From contig NW_006383031.1 of NCBI RefSeq assembly GCF_000221225.1, positions 186,001 to 250,000 of the forward strand: DNA of 64,000 nucleotides, in the 5' to 3' direction. This DNA is from Thermochaetoides thermophila DSM 1495 (taxonomy: Eukaryota; Ascomycota; Sordariomycetes; Sordariales; Chaetomiaceae). This document shows positions 24,001-35,051 of the stretch, piece after piece; the first letter of the stretch is position 1, and each line of letters begins with the position of its first letter. The notes under the pieces are model-generated. The model worked only from the letters and a program-made list of their open reading frames with translations, had not been told where the DNA came from and did no database searches. The position numbers and the translations under genes are program-made.

Positions 24001-25657
24001 GACAAGGCTGAAGGACACTAGCCTGGGCTCAACATGCTAGCGGTGCCTATTGTGAGCGTCCTTCGTTAATCATCAATGTCAACCAAATGGGGAATAGGAT
24101 GTTCATCCGGGAGAGACACTTCGTCCATTCCAAGTGACCTGAACCGAGGCCATAAAAGATGTCGGGATAATGTCCGTAAGCCGGCAATTTTGCGAGGAAA
24201 ACCTCTTTGTTGATGTAGTACTGTACCTAGATGACATTGATTAACTGTAATCTAGAACTCTGCAGAAGACCCGCTCAGCTAGCAACGCAGTTCCTGGCGT
24301 TGGTTGCAGCGGGCGGGGTAGTCCTTGGTCCTATCGAGGCCCATCGCGACAGCTGATGAAAACACTGGTCGACGAGGCAGCCCGGCAGCCGGAGTCTCTC
24401 AGTTGAGCCAAGCCCGTGCGGGGCTAGCAGCTGCAAGCCCCGCCTAGCTGTGTGCTGTGTGCTGCAGTGTGCTATGAGGTTCAGCGGATAGGCCTCCACT
24501 ATGACCGTTTCGTCCAGAACACTACAGATCCCCACCGAGGAATGCGCCAGGCCTCAACCTGGATTATCCAGATGTTGAGTGGGATCTTGTTCCCTCTGCC
24601 CCGCCCTTCCTCGAGATCCCCCTCCAGACTCTGTGGGTGACCTCGTGCCTATGAATCACAACGATAAGAATAGGGATCTCGAGGCGTCCGTCTCCTTTCT
24701 GTTCCTGCTATCAAGTCATAGTATATCCCCTCATCTTCCATCCCTATATTCCCACCTTACCTGTAGCAAAAGCTACCCCTCCACGTCAACGTGGAAAGAG
24801 AAATAGTCGCCCTCCCGACCAAGGGCCTCTCTGTTGGTCCAGATCTGGCCAGCTCTCAGGACTGTCGAGTGACGACCTCGGGAGCTTGTGGGGTTCCTGC
24901 GAGACCTGTGCGGATTAGGATCGGTACGTTCAGTGCAGGTTGCAGTAGTGCCGTTCTGCAAGAGACCCCAGGCTGTAATCTTTGCCAGTGCCTTCTAGGG
25001 ATGGTTTGCCCAGCTCAGCTCAGAGTACGTACCATGGTGCCTACACAATCAGCAGAAACGATGGGTTCGCTCGAACCCATCCATCCATTTCAGCTTCAGG
25101 CTTTTGTTTCTTGTTTCCAGTCCGATCACAGTCAACGCAAACTTCTCATCAAGAGTCTGGGCCTGACCTTAATTACATTGATTATGGAATCCTTCAGTCA
25201 CTTCGGCCACCAGGACGCTCTGGCTTACTGACGCCGAGTGGCATGGTCTGAAGACGCGGAGAGCAGAGATCTGCTATATCTTAGCTTTTTAGCGGGGTTT
25301 GATTTCCCAGCACCTCCAGTCTTCTGTGTCGCTTCTGGCTTCTTTCCATCGCTTCCTCACCTTTGCATATCTACGACCTGCAACAGTGATTTATCTGATC
25401 GACATTTCCAGCCAACCACCTTGGCAGAAGGCAGAGTTACGCAAAGCCTCTTAAGGAACCCTGACGAGGCACTTGCGCTCCAGTTTAAAGTTTACAGAGC
25501 CCCATTTCTTAAACTTTCAGCCCATCAAGCCCCTTCACGCCCACCCTGTAATCATCTTTCGCCAGCAAGATTCGAGAGAGGAACTAAGCGTTCGTTCCTT
25601 GATCGACTTCTCCACCTAGACGAGCTCAGATTGGTATGGTCACGACATTAACAAACC
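21033..25657. other. 4.6 kb gene-poor region upstream of the Zn2Cys6 regulator
   Basis: No open frame here is supported as a gene. Open frames on both strands are short and overlapping. A tRNA-like T-arm (GGATTTGAACC at about 21992, read on the minus strand) lacks the rest of a cloverleaf. The last kilobase contains CT-rich sequence suited to a long 5' leader of the regulator. Long upstream regions of this kind are common for developmental transcription factors in filamentous fungi. Confidence 0.45.
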
Positions 25658-28077
25658 ATGGACTTTCATCTTCCCCTCGTAACAAGCGACGGGGAGCTGC
25701 GGTGGCCAGGAGGTAGCCGGAGAACGAACTCAGGCGGCGCTCAGTCACTTTCACTTTCTCTGCCAACTCCCTGGCTGCCTTCCTTTTCGTCTGGCTCCAG
25801 GTCTTTGTCGATATCAACAGGCTCAGCCTTCGTACAGGCTGGTCAGCTTTCACCTATCAGCAATGGAGTCGGCACTGAGATACCATGCTCAGCCAGAAGC
25901 TCGACTTCTCATATCACTTCCTCGTCGCAGTCTCCTTCCTCAGCCAAAGCAGACCCATTACCGTCGGCCAATCGTACCAGGTCTTGGACAATTGAGTGCT
26001 CCAGCTCTGAGGCCGACACATCGGATCATCAACCTGAGACCCAGACCCACAGCATACATGACGATCAGCGGGATATCTCTCGTCGTGCCGGCTGGGTGCA
26101 GTCCTCATCTTATCAGTCGCTAGCAGTTCCAAAGGCTGAGCCATCAGATGAAGATGACATTATGAGTGACCTCCAACAAGCTCCTGCGAGGCGTATTTCA
26201 GAAACATCCTCTGCCGACAGCCAAGTGGGACAGGAGCAGCAACAGTCAAAGCGGCCGCGTGGGCGTCCAAGAAAACATCCACTTGCGCCGACGCTCCCCC
26301 CGACTAATAAAGTGACCAAGGGACGGTCAAAGACAGGGTGTCTGACTTGCCGCAAACGCAAAAAGAAGTGTGACGAGGCAAAGCCGAGATGTAAGCTTAT
26401 CAGTTGCTGCGATCTGACCTTTCTCTGACTTCTGTACCAGGCATGAACTGCGAGAAGAACGCGGTTGTCTGCGAAGGATATCCAGAAAAACAACTATGGA
26501 AGAGTGGAAAAGAAAGGGCCGAAGAAGGTACGATTGTGTTCTGTTCTCTCAGCCGCGTTGTATGGCAGGGGGTGTTGACTCTTCAATCAGAACGTATGAG
26601 GTCTCGCAATCTTCCGCCCATCACAATGCAGCCCTTATTCCCAGGATTAGAGACCGTTGAAGACATGATCTTCTGGAGACATTACAATGAACACCTCAGC
26701 ACGGTTTTAACGGTTGAGGGAGAGCACAGAAACGCCTTCAAGGACATTATGGTACCAATCGCCGTCAGACACCAGGGCTTGATGCATTCAATCCTTTCCC
26801 TGGCCAGTAAACATCTCGATTTTGACACACCGTATGGTATCAACTTGCTCAAAAACAACCCAACAACATCCCGAGAAGCCTTGAGAGAACGGTCGATCTA
26901 CCACCACGAACAAGCAAGGCAAAAGTTTTACGAGGATATTGAGTCTACCAACGGGAAACCGTCAATCGACGACAAAACTCTCATTTCTGCCCGCTATGGC
27001 CAAATGCTCTGTTTCTTGCTCGAGGCCCTCGCAGAAGGCAGCCCTCGCGGCGAGCACAGACTACACTTAAATGCGTATCGCAGCCTGATATCTACATCTC
27101 CTCCAGAGGACCCAGCATTCCTCTCGTTCATATCAGAATTCTTCCAGTATCACATCTACGCCGATGAGCTCATCCATACTGCCCTGGCCGGGGATAATAA
27201 CTGGCCGCCGAAGCGCCCGCCACCTGTCTTGGACATCCATCCCCCAAGACTCCTTGGTGTTGCAGACGGCATGTTGGAGTGCCTTTCCGAAATTACTGCT
27301 ATCCGAAATTCGATCCGTGCCAACATGCTCGCAGAAGAAGATCCAGTCGTTGACTACGAAAAGCTGTACAGAGCCACACAAATCGACGCCAAAATCCGTG
27401 AATGGGTCAGCGATTGGCCTTCGGGCGACAATCGCAACCGTGTCACAGCGATCTACCAACAAATGCTGTGGATCTACCTCGTCCGCACAGTCTACCCGCC
27501 CTCTTCGTCCCCTCCCCCATCCCTCCCATCCTCCACAACATCCTCAGCTATGAGATATGGCTCCCCTTCCCACAGCCGGCCGACCTCTTCCGTCGTCAAC
27601 ACCCCGCCCCAGTCGGCCTCCACAAGCTGTGCCTCTTCCCCGAGACTCGCTGCCTCCAACCCCATGCATGACGATAAAGAACCCACGCCTGCTCGCACTT
27701 ACTCGCAACATCCTGGGGGAAGAACAGCCGACTCTCCGCCCCCCACCCGCCACCCCGTCCACCACGACCCGCGCATCACCCAAGCCGTGGATGAAGCCCT
27801 CTCCCTGTTGGAAGAATTTAAGCCCAGCGACCCCTGCCAGACCCTGCTCTTACTGCCCTGCTTCCTGATCGGAACAGCGGCTTTTTCCACGACCCAGCAG
27901 AGGCGCATACGCGGAGTGATTCGCAATGTGCGTGGGTACACAGGGCTGAGGAACGCGGACAGGGTGATGGAGGTGTTGGAGGAGATCTGGAGGTTGATGG
28001 AGATGGGGCAGTGGGCGGCTGTGTGGGATTGGCCGGGCGTGGCGAGGAGGTTGGGGTTGGATTTCATCCCTGCGTGA
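25658..28077 (+). CDS. Zn2Cys6 transcription factor, PRO1/ADV-1/NosA-RosA group
   Basis: Three exons (25658-26390, 26441-26527, 26591-28077; introns 50 and 63 bp) give 768 residues. Residues 1-195 are Ser-rich and disordered. An AT-hook-like KRPRGRPRKHP (about 198-207) precedes the binuclear zinc cluster C228-x2-C-x6-C-x6-C-x2-C-x6-C255, split by intron 1 inside the fourth Cys codon. NCEKNAVVCEGYPEKQLWKSGKERAEE after it is closely characteristic of the PRO1/ADV-1 and NosA/RosA group, which controls sexual development and cell fusion. The middle and C-terminal parts (AFKDIMVPIAVRHQGLMHSILSLASKHLDF and following helices, plus RVMEVLEEIWRLM at the end) match the fungal-specific regulatory domain, with a disordered loop at about 590-670. 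Ortholog choice within the group is not certain. Confidence 0.88.
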
Positions 28078-28931
28078 GCAGGAAGTGAGAGGGGGAGGGG
28101 GCGGGGAGTTTTAAGCTGGGCTGTAGTGTCGATTCGAGCATTCCTTAACGCGCAGCGCTGTGATGAGTGTGGACTTTCGCTACCCTGTTTTGGATGGGGT
28201 ATAGCGATTAGTTCACTGTGACGGATTGCCGTTCGCTTGTAACATTAGACAGTCTTTTGGGTATATCTAGCATTCACTTTACAGGCACTGTTTCATGGGT
28301 CTTGGTGGAGTCGAGGAAGAAATGGTATGCTTTGAATACGGGAGCAAGCAAACTTCAACTTGCCTGCTCATGGCATTGTCGAGAAGGGAGTAGAGATCGG
28401 GAACGGCGCGTTCAGGTTTTTACAAAAAAAAAAAAAAAAAAAAAAAAAAGAAAGAGAGAGAGAAACTCGATTGGGTTTGTATGTACAAGTCACACGGGTG
28501 TGTTCATGTCTCACGCAATCGCTACCAAAGGAGGAAGTTTAGGAGATAAGAGTGCGTTTGGTTGAGAGCTTTTGGGTTATGTAATGAGTGTTGTTCCAGG
28601 ATTGAATACAAATCCCGGTGTTTTTTTTTAAAGCCATCTCTGCTCTCCGCCTATTCTGTTCAAATACCTAGGTGCTTGACGAAACTTCTCTATCAATATG
28701 ATCAGTATGCCAATCCCTGATCACGCAAGAGCCGGGAAGAAGGTTGGATTCAACAAATTCCTAAAGAGCCAACATAAACATGCTATGAACATTACCCGTA
28801 CATATTTACAAAACCATATTTTGTCAAGTTGACGAGGTAGATGGCAAACCAAAAAAAAAGAAAAGAAAAAAAGAAAAAAACATCAAACTTTCCAAGATAA
28901 CAACAGCAAAACTAAGAACAAACGCAAGAAA
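28078..28931. other. convergent 3' region with poly-A tracts
   Basis: Between the stop codons of the Zn2Cys6 regulator (plus) and the AAA ATPase gene (minus). Contains a 26-A run at 28424-28449, GA repeats just after it, and further A-rich sequence at 28849-28880. No gene seen. Confidence 0.6.
28424..28449. repeat. poly-A homopolymer, 26 bases
   Basis: Uninterrupted A run followed by AAGAAAGAGAGAGAG. It lies about 350 bp past the regulator's stop, in the likely 3' flank. Could be slippage-prone or a retroposed poly-A remnant; no flanking duplication was recognised. Confidence 0.8.
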
Positions 28932-30490
28932 TCAATCATCCTTCTCATCCTCCTCCTTCCTAATAGAAACATCTACACCCCCAGGAACCTTCCTAATCTC
29001 ATACTTCGCCCCATGCACCAGATCCTTCGCTACCAGCTCCCTCGTGCGTCCCAGACTCTCGATCGCGGCAATCCGATCGATCGTCGCCTGAAGGTGCTCA
29101 CGGAAGCCAGGCTGCGCGACGATTTCCCTGAACGCGTGGTGCATCGGTACCGAGCTGGCACGCACCTGCGCATCGCTGGTGATGCTAAATAGGTTCAGCC
29201 GGTCCAGCGCGCGCACGAAGTCGGCGCGGGTCATGATCTCTTGGGCTTTGTGCAGCGGGAAGGAGGGGAGCACATGCCCAGTTTCGGGGTCGTAGGTCTT
29301 TTCCATTTCGGCTTCTTTGTCTACGAGGGCAGTGGCCAGGACTACGGCGGCGGCCTGTGAGGGGGGATTAGTGGATTAGTACAGGATCAAATAAGGGTAG
29401 AGTAAGTATGTAAGGGAGTTGTGTGGGGGAGGAGGGGCCCGGGGGGGGGGGAGGAAGGAAGGAAGGGTAAACATACCGCCCACTTCTGCTGATCCATCAC
29501 ATCATCATCCATCTCCTCACCCAGGATCCAGCACTGGTTCAAGAACCACGTCTTCTCCGCCTCTTTGATCTTGTCACAAGTGGCGAGCATGTCCTCGCTC
29601 TTGGCCACCCGGTTCAAGAAGTTCAGCCGCCCGCCAACCCGGTCATAAACTTGCTCCAGCAGGTGGTGAGACGGCGTCTCGCCAAAGTATCGCTCTCGAT
29701 AGTTCTTCAGCGCGGCAATGGCCTGGGCCTTGGGCAGGTCCATGATGGTATGTACTTCCATTCGCGTGGCCAGCTGCTTCAGCCGCTCATAGATCCAGTA
29801 ATCGTCGCTGTTGAAGATCATGGTGACCAAATTTGCGGCTGCCCACTGCTCAGCCCGCTGTTGGAGCAGCTCAATCAGGTCTTTGCCGTCCTCATCATCC
29901 CGGATCAAGTGCATCTGGTTGATGATGAGCACGAGTGGCCTGCCGACCTTAGCCCTCCGCTTCAGCGCGACCTTCTCCAGCTTGTTGAGCGCTCTCTCGA
30001 TATCCAGCAGCGCGGTGGTATCCCTCGGCCCACGCTCGCTGAAGTAGCTGCCCATATAATCCTCGTGGTACTCATAATCCAACGCCTTGCCCAACCGAAT
30101 CCGGAAAATCTCCAGATCGGCATGCGCCTCAAACATAGCCACTCCCTCTCCATTGATCTTACGCATCGCTTCCAGCAGCATACTACTCTTCCCCGTACCC
30201 TTCTCACCAATAAACAGATGGTAATGACCCCCCGTGCGCCCAGCCACAACATCATCGACCAGGCTTTGCTCAGGCCTATGAACCCAGTGGGTAGCCGCCG
30301 CAGTCTTGGAAAGGGGGATGTCTTTGCCGATGGCGGCGAGGTCGAGGACGGGATCGCCGGGTGCGAAAGCATTTTCCATCTTCTTGAGGACCATCCATTT
30401 GTAGCCCTTGTGGTAGCAGTAGGCGGCAATGGCGAAGCCTGCACCTAGGACGAGGATTGAGGCGAAGGAGGTCGCTGCTGCCTCTAACAT
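28932..30490 (-). CDS. membrane-anchored AAA ATPase with C-terminal winged-helix region
   Basis: Two exons (30490-29477, 29354-28932; intron 122 bp) give at least 478 residues. A hydrophobic segment near the N-terminus (ASILVLGAGFAIAAYCY, about residues 9-25) suggests a membrane anchor, perhaps mitochondrial. A P-loop follows (IGEKGTGKSS, about residue 93). The Walker B position reads LVLIINQMH, with Asn-Gln where Asp-Glu is usual, then RDDEDGKDLIELLQQRAEQWA. A lid region (YRERYFGETPSHHLLEQVYDRVGGRLNFLNRVAK) and a C-terminal winged-helix-like part (HKAQEIMTRADFVRALDRLNLFSIT) follow. This arrangement fits the fungal Orc1-like AAA family of unknown function. The true N-terminus probably lies further upstream, where a coding-like stretch sits in another frame (30520-30640). 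Confidence 0.82.
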
Positions 30491-32520
30491 CTTGTACAGG
30501 ATGGAGGGGTTGGCATCTTGGTTTGGGGGAGGAGGGGGAGGGGGGGAGGAGGGGGTGGTGGATAGAAGGAGGAGGACGACTTAGAAGGGGCATCGAAGGC
30601 CTCAGAAGCTTTGGGCTTGATATCTGGAGCTGTGTTAGCAGTTGATATCCTTTCGAAGGAGGAAATTTATATGACGGATTCAGGACTTCAGCCCAGCTAT
30701 TCACTCACCCCATTACAGAGAGTGAGCATGCTTATTATCATGGAGGCAACGAGATGAGCTGTATGGTTATGAATCTGCCAATTCTGGCAGTTTCTCATCA
30801 TAAGTGTGAGAGCGTTTACATTACCCTCACCTGCATGCTGCCAGACTTATACAAATTACCAATAGTAGCAAAATGTCCCTATTGGGTTGTGTAACTGATA
30901 TGAGGGGTAGTGAGGTCCATAGTAATGAGAATAGAAAATCATCTTATGCTTGGCTCACCATTGCTTCGAGAAAACCAAGTCAAAAAGGACCTTTCATACT
31001 TCCTCTGCACCAACGGAGGAGCTCGACCTCTCACCCCCCCGGGAAAAAGTGAGGCTATATACCCGACTGGTGATAGGGAGTGTGGTAACTAGCGGCCCGG
31101 CCCGTGCCAGAAACATGGTTTCCACTGTCCTAAAGGGGGGCTGATAAATCGGGAGAAAAAAAAAAGTTGTGACGAATGAGAGACAAGTGAATATAAGAAA
31201 GATAAGAGAACGACTAGTGAAGGACAGGAAGGTAAGGAAAAAGAAGAGAGACACAAACGAGTGACTGACAGGTCTGATCGGGCGCCGTTGTCGGTCGGGA
31301 GTGCCTTGAGACAAAAGCGGTGTCGTTGGTTACAGGCCTAATCCAAGGAGGTGTTCTTGGCTGTCCCGTTCTACAGCTGGTGTTATCACTATCGTTGACA
31401 GCTGCTGACAGCTGGTGCTAGTCGCCTTGGCAACCGAATGTGTGCGATCAGGTGAAGCATTCACACCACCCCTGAACGGTCCAGGATTACAAGACTAAAT
31501 TAATGCTTGCCATTAAAAAGCACACATATCTGTTGTTTTGTAAGTCAATAAGTTAGTATTATAGCACTCACAACAATTGGGATAATTGCGTAGCCCAGGC
31601 TAATGTGGTGAAACCTAATGGCTTTTACTGCTTGTGCCCCTTTGTTTCATGGATGTCTTCTCTACCTGGACCTGAAGTTTGATGGCTCTGCGTTCTGTTT
31701 AATTCCATTTTAAAAAATGATAGATTTTGGGAAACTAAATCAAGGATTTATTAGGTGAACAATGATGTTCATGTGTTAAACCCTTGATTAATTTTCAGAG
31801 ACGAGAAAGAGACCGAGAACTAAGGTGAGCAACCACGGAGACTCCCGATAAACATGAATTCTCAAGGGGACATGAACAAGAAACTTGGGTAAAATAGTCC
31901 TACTAAGAAATTAACTACTGAGTGCATTTTTGTTGCAATGTTATTCATGACACTGTAACTGACATGACAAAGCAGATTAGCCACTCTCAAGCCGTTGGTG
32001 GGGGTTTGAGGTAAAGCTTAATGTGTGTAATCACACAGGCAACTCTAATTTTCTTTAAAAAAAATAGAATAACAAGGGTATTGACATTGAATGTATCAAA
32101 TGAGGGAGACTTAGGGAAGTGCCATGAAGGGCGAGACAGGCAAGCTGTAAAAGCTGAGTGTCTCCCCAAGCTGCACTGTATGCGGAGCCAGAAGGCCTCG
32201 ATGAAGGCCGGTGTTGTGTATTGTTGCCTTAAGCAAAGATGGGATGGAAGCAAAACAGTGGTAGAGAGTGCTGCTACAATTCTATACAAATGCTGGTTGT
32301 GTGCTTTCTTACTCCGAAATTCTTTCTCCAAACTTCACTATAACTTGTTTTTGCCATCCAATCTACCATCCCTCCATTACTTTCACAACACGGCTCCATC
32401 CTAATGGGAGCCGGGGCTTTTAGATATCATCGTCGGTCTGATTATCTCGGCGCGTATAACAAAGCCAGCATGATCGATCACCAATACTGGTGAAGGCTGC
32501 TACTTGAGATCGCAGGAAGA
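30491..32520. other. divergent spacer, AAA ATPase / 603-residue protein
   Basis: About 2 kb between divergent starts. The first 150 bases are a C-rich (minus-strand reading) proline-coding tract that may belong to the AAA gene's N-terminus. The rest is AT-richer (for example 31700-31800) with no supported gene. A possible leader-like open frame on the minus strand at 30994-31314 contains a basic N-terminus, but no clean splice to the AAA gene was found. Confidence 0.45.
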
Positions 32521-34332
32521 ATGGAGTCGCAATCCGAAAGACTTCCGCAGCTTTCCCCCGAGGAGCTGCGGAACCCGCACACAAAGCTTAAGGTCAATGG
32601 TATGGTGATGGAGCTATGGCAGGTTGCGCACTTATACGGCATCGATGTCTCGACTCCTGACTGGGAGCATCGTACTGGTGCTACAGCGATGGACGTCCAG
32701 AGAGCATTTCATGGGCCAATTTCTCACAAGTCTGTCGAGAACACTCGGGCGGCTAGTGATTCCCACAATGAGTCCAATTCACACATCCAGGAACAACCGT
32801 GTCCCGACTCGCCTACACTGGCATTGAACACCAAAGAAAATCATTCTCCCAAGAACGTTAACAAGTGTGCAGGCGCCACATCTCCTCCTCCTGCTCGGCC
32901 AGTCCTCGACTTAGTCGATGAGCTGATTGATGAGTCTTGGGATTGCGCCGATAATGAGACCCAAGCTACGGAAGGAAATGAACAGTGTCAGCAACGTATT
33001 GCGGTTATTGGGATCAAGCGCAGTGTTAAGGTCAAACATAGACCTGATCATGGATCTGCGTCTATCTCAAGGTCAACGACAACCAGACTCGATTGCAATC
33101 CCAAGCCAATGCCAGCTCGGGCATTGCCATCTATTCCACGTCCTCCAAAGCCGATGAGATCTCCTCCAGCTCCTCCTACACAGGGATACTTAGCCAAGGA
33201 AGAGATCTTGGCATCATCTTCTAAGAATTCTCTCACAATTACGCCCCCTTCTGTGGTTGAGGGACATATACCTCAACAATTGTCTTTCCGCAATCGGCTG
33301 GAGAGAAAGCACAGCCATGAAGCCACCAGATCCATTCACAACGAGCCCATTTCCTCCAAGCATACCCGCAATGAGTCGGAATCCTCGATGGAGCAAGTCC
33401 CATTCCCAGAACTGATTCCACCACCACTCTTCACCCGAAAGGTCAGGCCTCAAGCCTCCATGGGTGTTATTCAACAACCCAGACGACAAGTCAGGCCGCA
33501 TGCATCAATGGGAGTGCTTAACAGCTCCAGAAGGCTGGTTTCAGAGCAGGTCCAGATGCTGAGGGCTACTAGCCCACACGAGCAGTGCGATCGCGTCGTG
33601 CCATCGCAGAAGGTTGGTCATGGTACCTGGCCACGACGCGCAACTCTCCCGGTTCGTGGCTCAACGCAAGACAACACCGATCCAACTCCGACGAGTCCAT
33701 ATGACAACGGTTGCGCTACTCAAGCTTCCCGGTCGACAACCTCAATTCCCCAATCGGGGGGGAACAAAACCGCTACGGCTCCGACTGCTCCATATACCAC
33801 TCCTTCCTCTTCTCAAGCCTCCAAGTCGACTACCTCGCTCACAACTTCATCGTCTGAAACTAACATCCAAATCAGTGATTTTGCCTCGATTCAGAATCCT
33901 CGGCTTCGACGGCGCTCACGCAGCGTTGGCGTGGGGGAGTGGCTGCAGCAATTCGAGACCGACATCCCGCCGGTGCCACCGATACCAAAGATCTTGCCAA
34001 CAGGTCCTCGGCAGGCTCAAGCGTCGTTTCTCAGCCCGAATGAAATCGCAGTGTCCTCTCGAAATAATCAACAGAAAGCACATCAGCAAGAGTACCGTTT
34101 CGTCTCCTCCCCTATTTCACTTCCCTCTTTCAGCAAGAGGCACGAGCAAAGCGGTAGTTCGATGACCACCGCGACAGCTGACGACGTTAACCCCCCACAA
34201 ACTCCGAGGAAGACTTCGACCAAACAAGAGTCTCTAAGAGGAATGCCATTAATTCTCAGCCCGGAGTCTCGAACTAGGTCCGTAACGCCGCCTCCGATTC
34301 AAGAGGTCGACCCAGGGTTGCAGTCGCGGTAG
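32521..34332 (+). CDS. disordered protein of unknown function (in-frame stop before a coding-like tail)
   Basis: Intronless frame of 603 residues that I do not recognise. The N-terminal 55 residues look folded (LRNPHTKLKVNGMVMELWQ, VAHLYGIDVSTPDWEHRTG). The rest is Ser/Thr/Pro-rich and disordered, with likely SH3-type PxxP stretches (RALPSIPRPPKPMRSPPAPP). There are two internal duplications: VRPQASMGV / VRPHASMGV, and a pair of segments ending QASRSTTS / QASKSTTS. A conserved-looking box GEWLQQFETDIPPVPPIPKI lies near residue 475. Directly after the TAG stop at 34330-34332, the same frame continues for 26 codons with a strongly basic segment (KRVKKVLSLARLRKRD) before a second TAG at 34411-34413. 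The annotated end may therefore be a nonsense change or read-through site. Confidence 0.75.
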   Translation: MESQSERLPQLSPEELRNPHTKLKVNGMVMELWQVAHLYGIDVSTPDWEHRTGATAMDVQRAFHGPISHKSVENTRAASDSHNESNSHIQEQPCPDSPTLALNTKENHSPKNVNKCAGATSPPPARPVLDLVDELIDESWDCADNETQATEGNEQCQQRIAVIGIKRSVKVKHRPDHGSASISRSTTTRLDCNPKPMPARALPSIPRPPKPMRSPPAPPTQGYLAKEEILASSSKNSLTITPPSVVEGHIPQQLSFRNRLERKHSHEATRSIHNEPISSKHTRNESESSMEQVPFPELIPPPLFTRKVRPQASMGVIQQPRRQVRPHASMGVLNSSRRLVSEQVQMLRATSPHEQCDRVVPSQKVGHGTWPRRATLPVRGSTQDNTDPTPTSPYDNGCATQASRSTTSIPQSGGNKTATAPTAPYTTPSSSQASKSTTSLTTSSSETNIQISDFASIQNPRLRRRSRSVGVGEWLQQFETDIPPVPPIPKILPTGPRQAQASFLSPNEIAVSSRNNQQKAHQQEYRFVSSPISLPSFSKRHEQSGSSMTTATADDVNPPQTPRKTSTKQESLRGMPLILSPESRTRSVTPPPIQEVDPGLQSR

Positions 34333-34413
34333 AGCCCCGATAGTTCCCCTGAGACGACGATGAAGAGGGTGAAGAAGGTTTTGAGTCTTGCTCGACTGAG
34401 GAAGAGAGACTAG
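34333..34413 (+). other. possible C-terminal extension beyond an in-frame TAG
   Basis: 27 codons directly following the stop of the 603-residue frame, ending in TAG. Translation is Ser/Pro then basic and amphipathic (ETTMKRVKKVLSLARLRKRD), which matches the style of the upstream protein. No GT-AG intron of usable size removes the stop; the only in-phase GT...AG pair would be 15 nt. Confidence 0.4.
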
Positions 34414-35051
34414 ATGTTTGCTATGGTCGGGGAGTGAGGAATATTGATGTCCAGAGGATTAACGTGGAACAGCGGACATTTGTCCTCCTGCTAGTATAAA
34501 CGGCACATCACCTGAGACCTCTTTGAGTCTTTGACTAATGACGAATGATCATGTATATATATATATATATATATATATAGATAGATAGATATTTGTATAT
34601 ATTTATCTGTACATTGGACCTCAGTAGCCTCTGGTGGATGACGGTCAGGAAGTTTTGTAAGGAGGCGAAGGCGAGGGACGGTGACATCACAGCCGACCCC
34701 ACAAACAATCAGGTACAGGTCATTCCCAAATGGGCTAGGCTGCCTGGGTGATCGCCAAAGCTCAGCCAAACAGCTTCCAGCCTTCCCCGTCGAAGGCCCA
34801 CCTTTCTTCCCACACCCCCCCCCCACGAAAAGTTGCTTCCCGACGCGTCAAGCTTCATCAAGCCCGCCGAAAATAAAAAAAAAAAAGAAAAAAAATCCAC
34901 AAAACAACACCTCCATCTCGCGTTGCAACGCTCATTCTCCCCGCCATCTCCACCCCTTGCGACACAAGCTGTTGCCGCCGCAGTATCACCAACGCCCAGC
35001 CACACGGCATGAACAACCCAGCGATTTGATCCCCGATTTAGCCCGTTGATA
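34414..35051. other. spacer upstream of the REB1-like gene
   Basis: Contains the TA microsatellite at 34554-34579 and GATA units after it, then a C-rich and A-rich leader (34818-34893) before the REB1-like start. No gene is supported in this interval. Confidence 0.55.
34554..34591. repeat. (TA)n followed by (GATA)n microsatellite
   Basis: About 13 TA units run into three GATA units. It is a simple repeat in the 3' flank of the preceding gene and the distal promoter of the REB1-like gene. Confidence 0.85.

Noticed and set aside
34328..34343. 15-nt GT...AG that would remove the in-frame TAG of the 603-residue gene
   Set aside because: Far too short for a spliceosomal intron, with no branch site.
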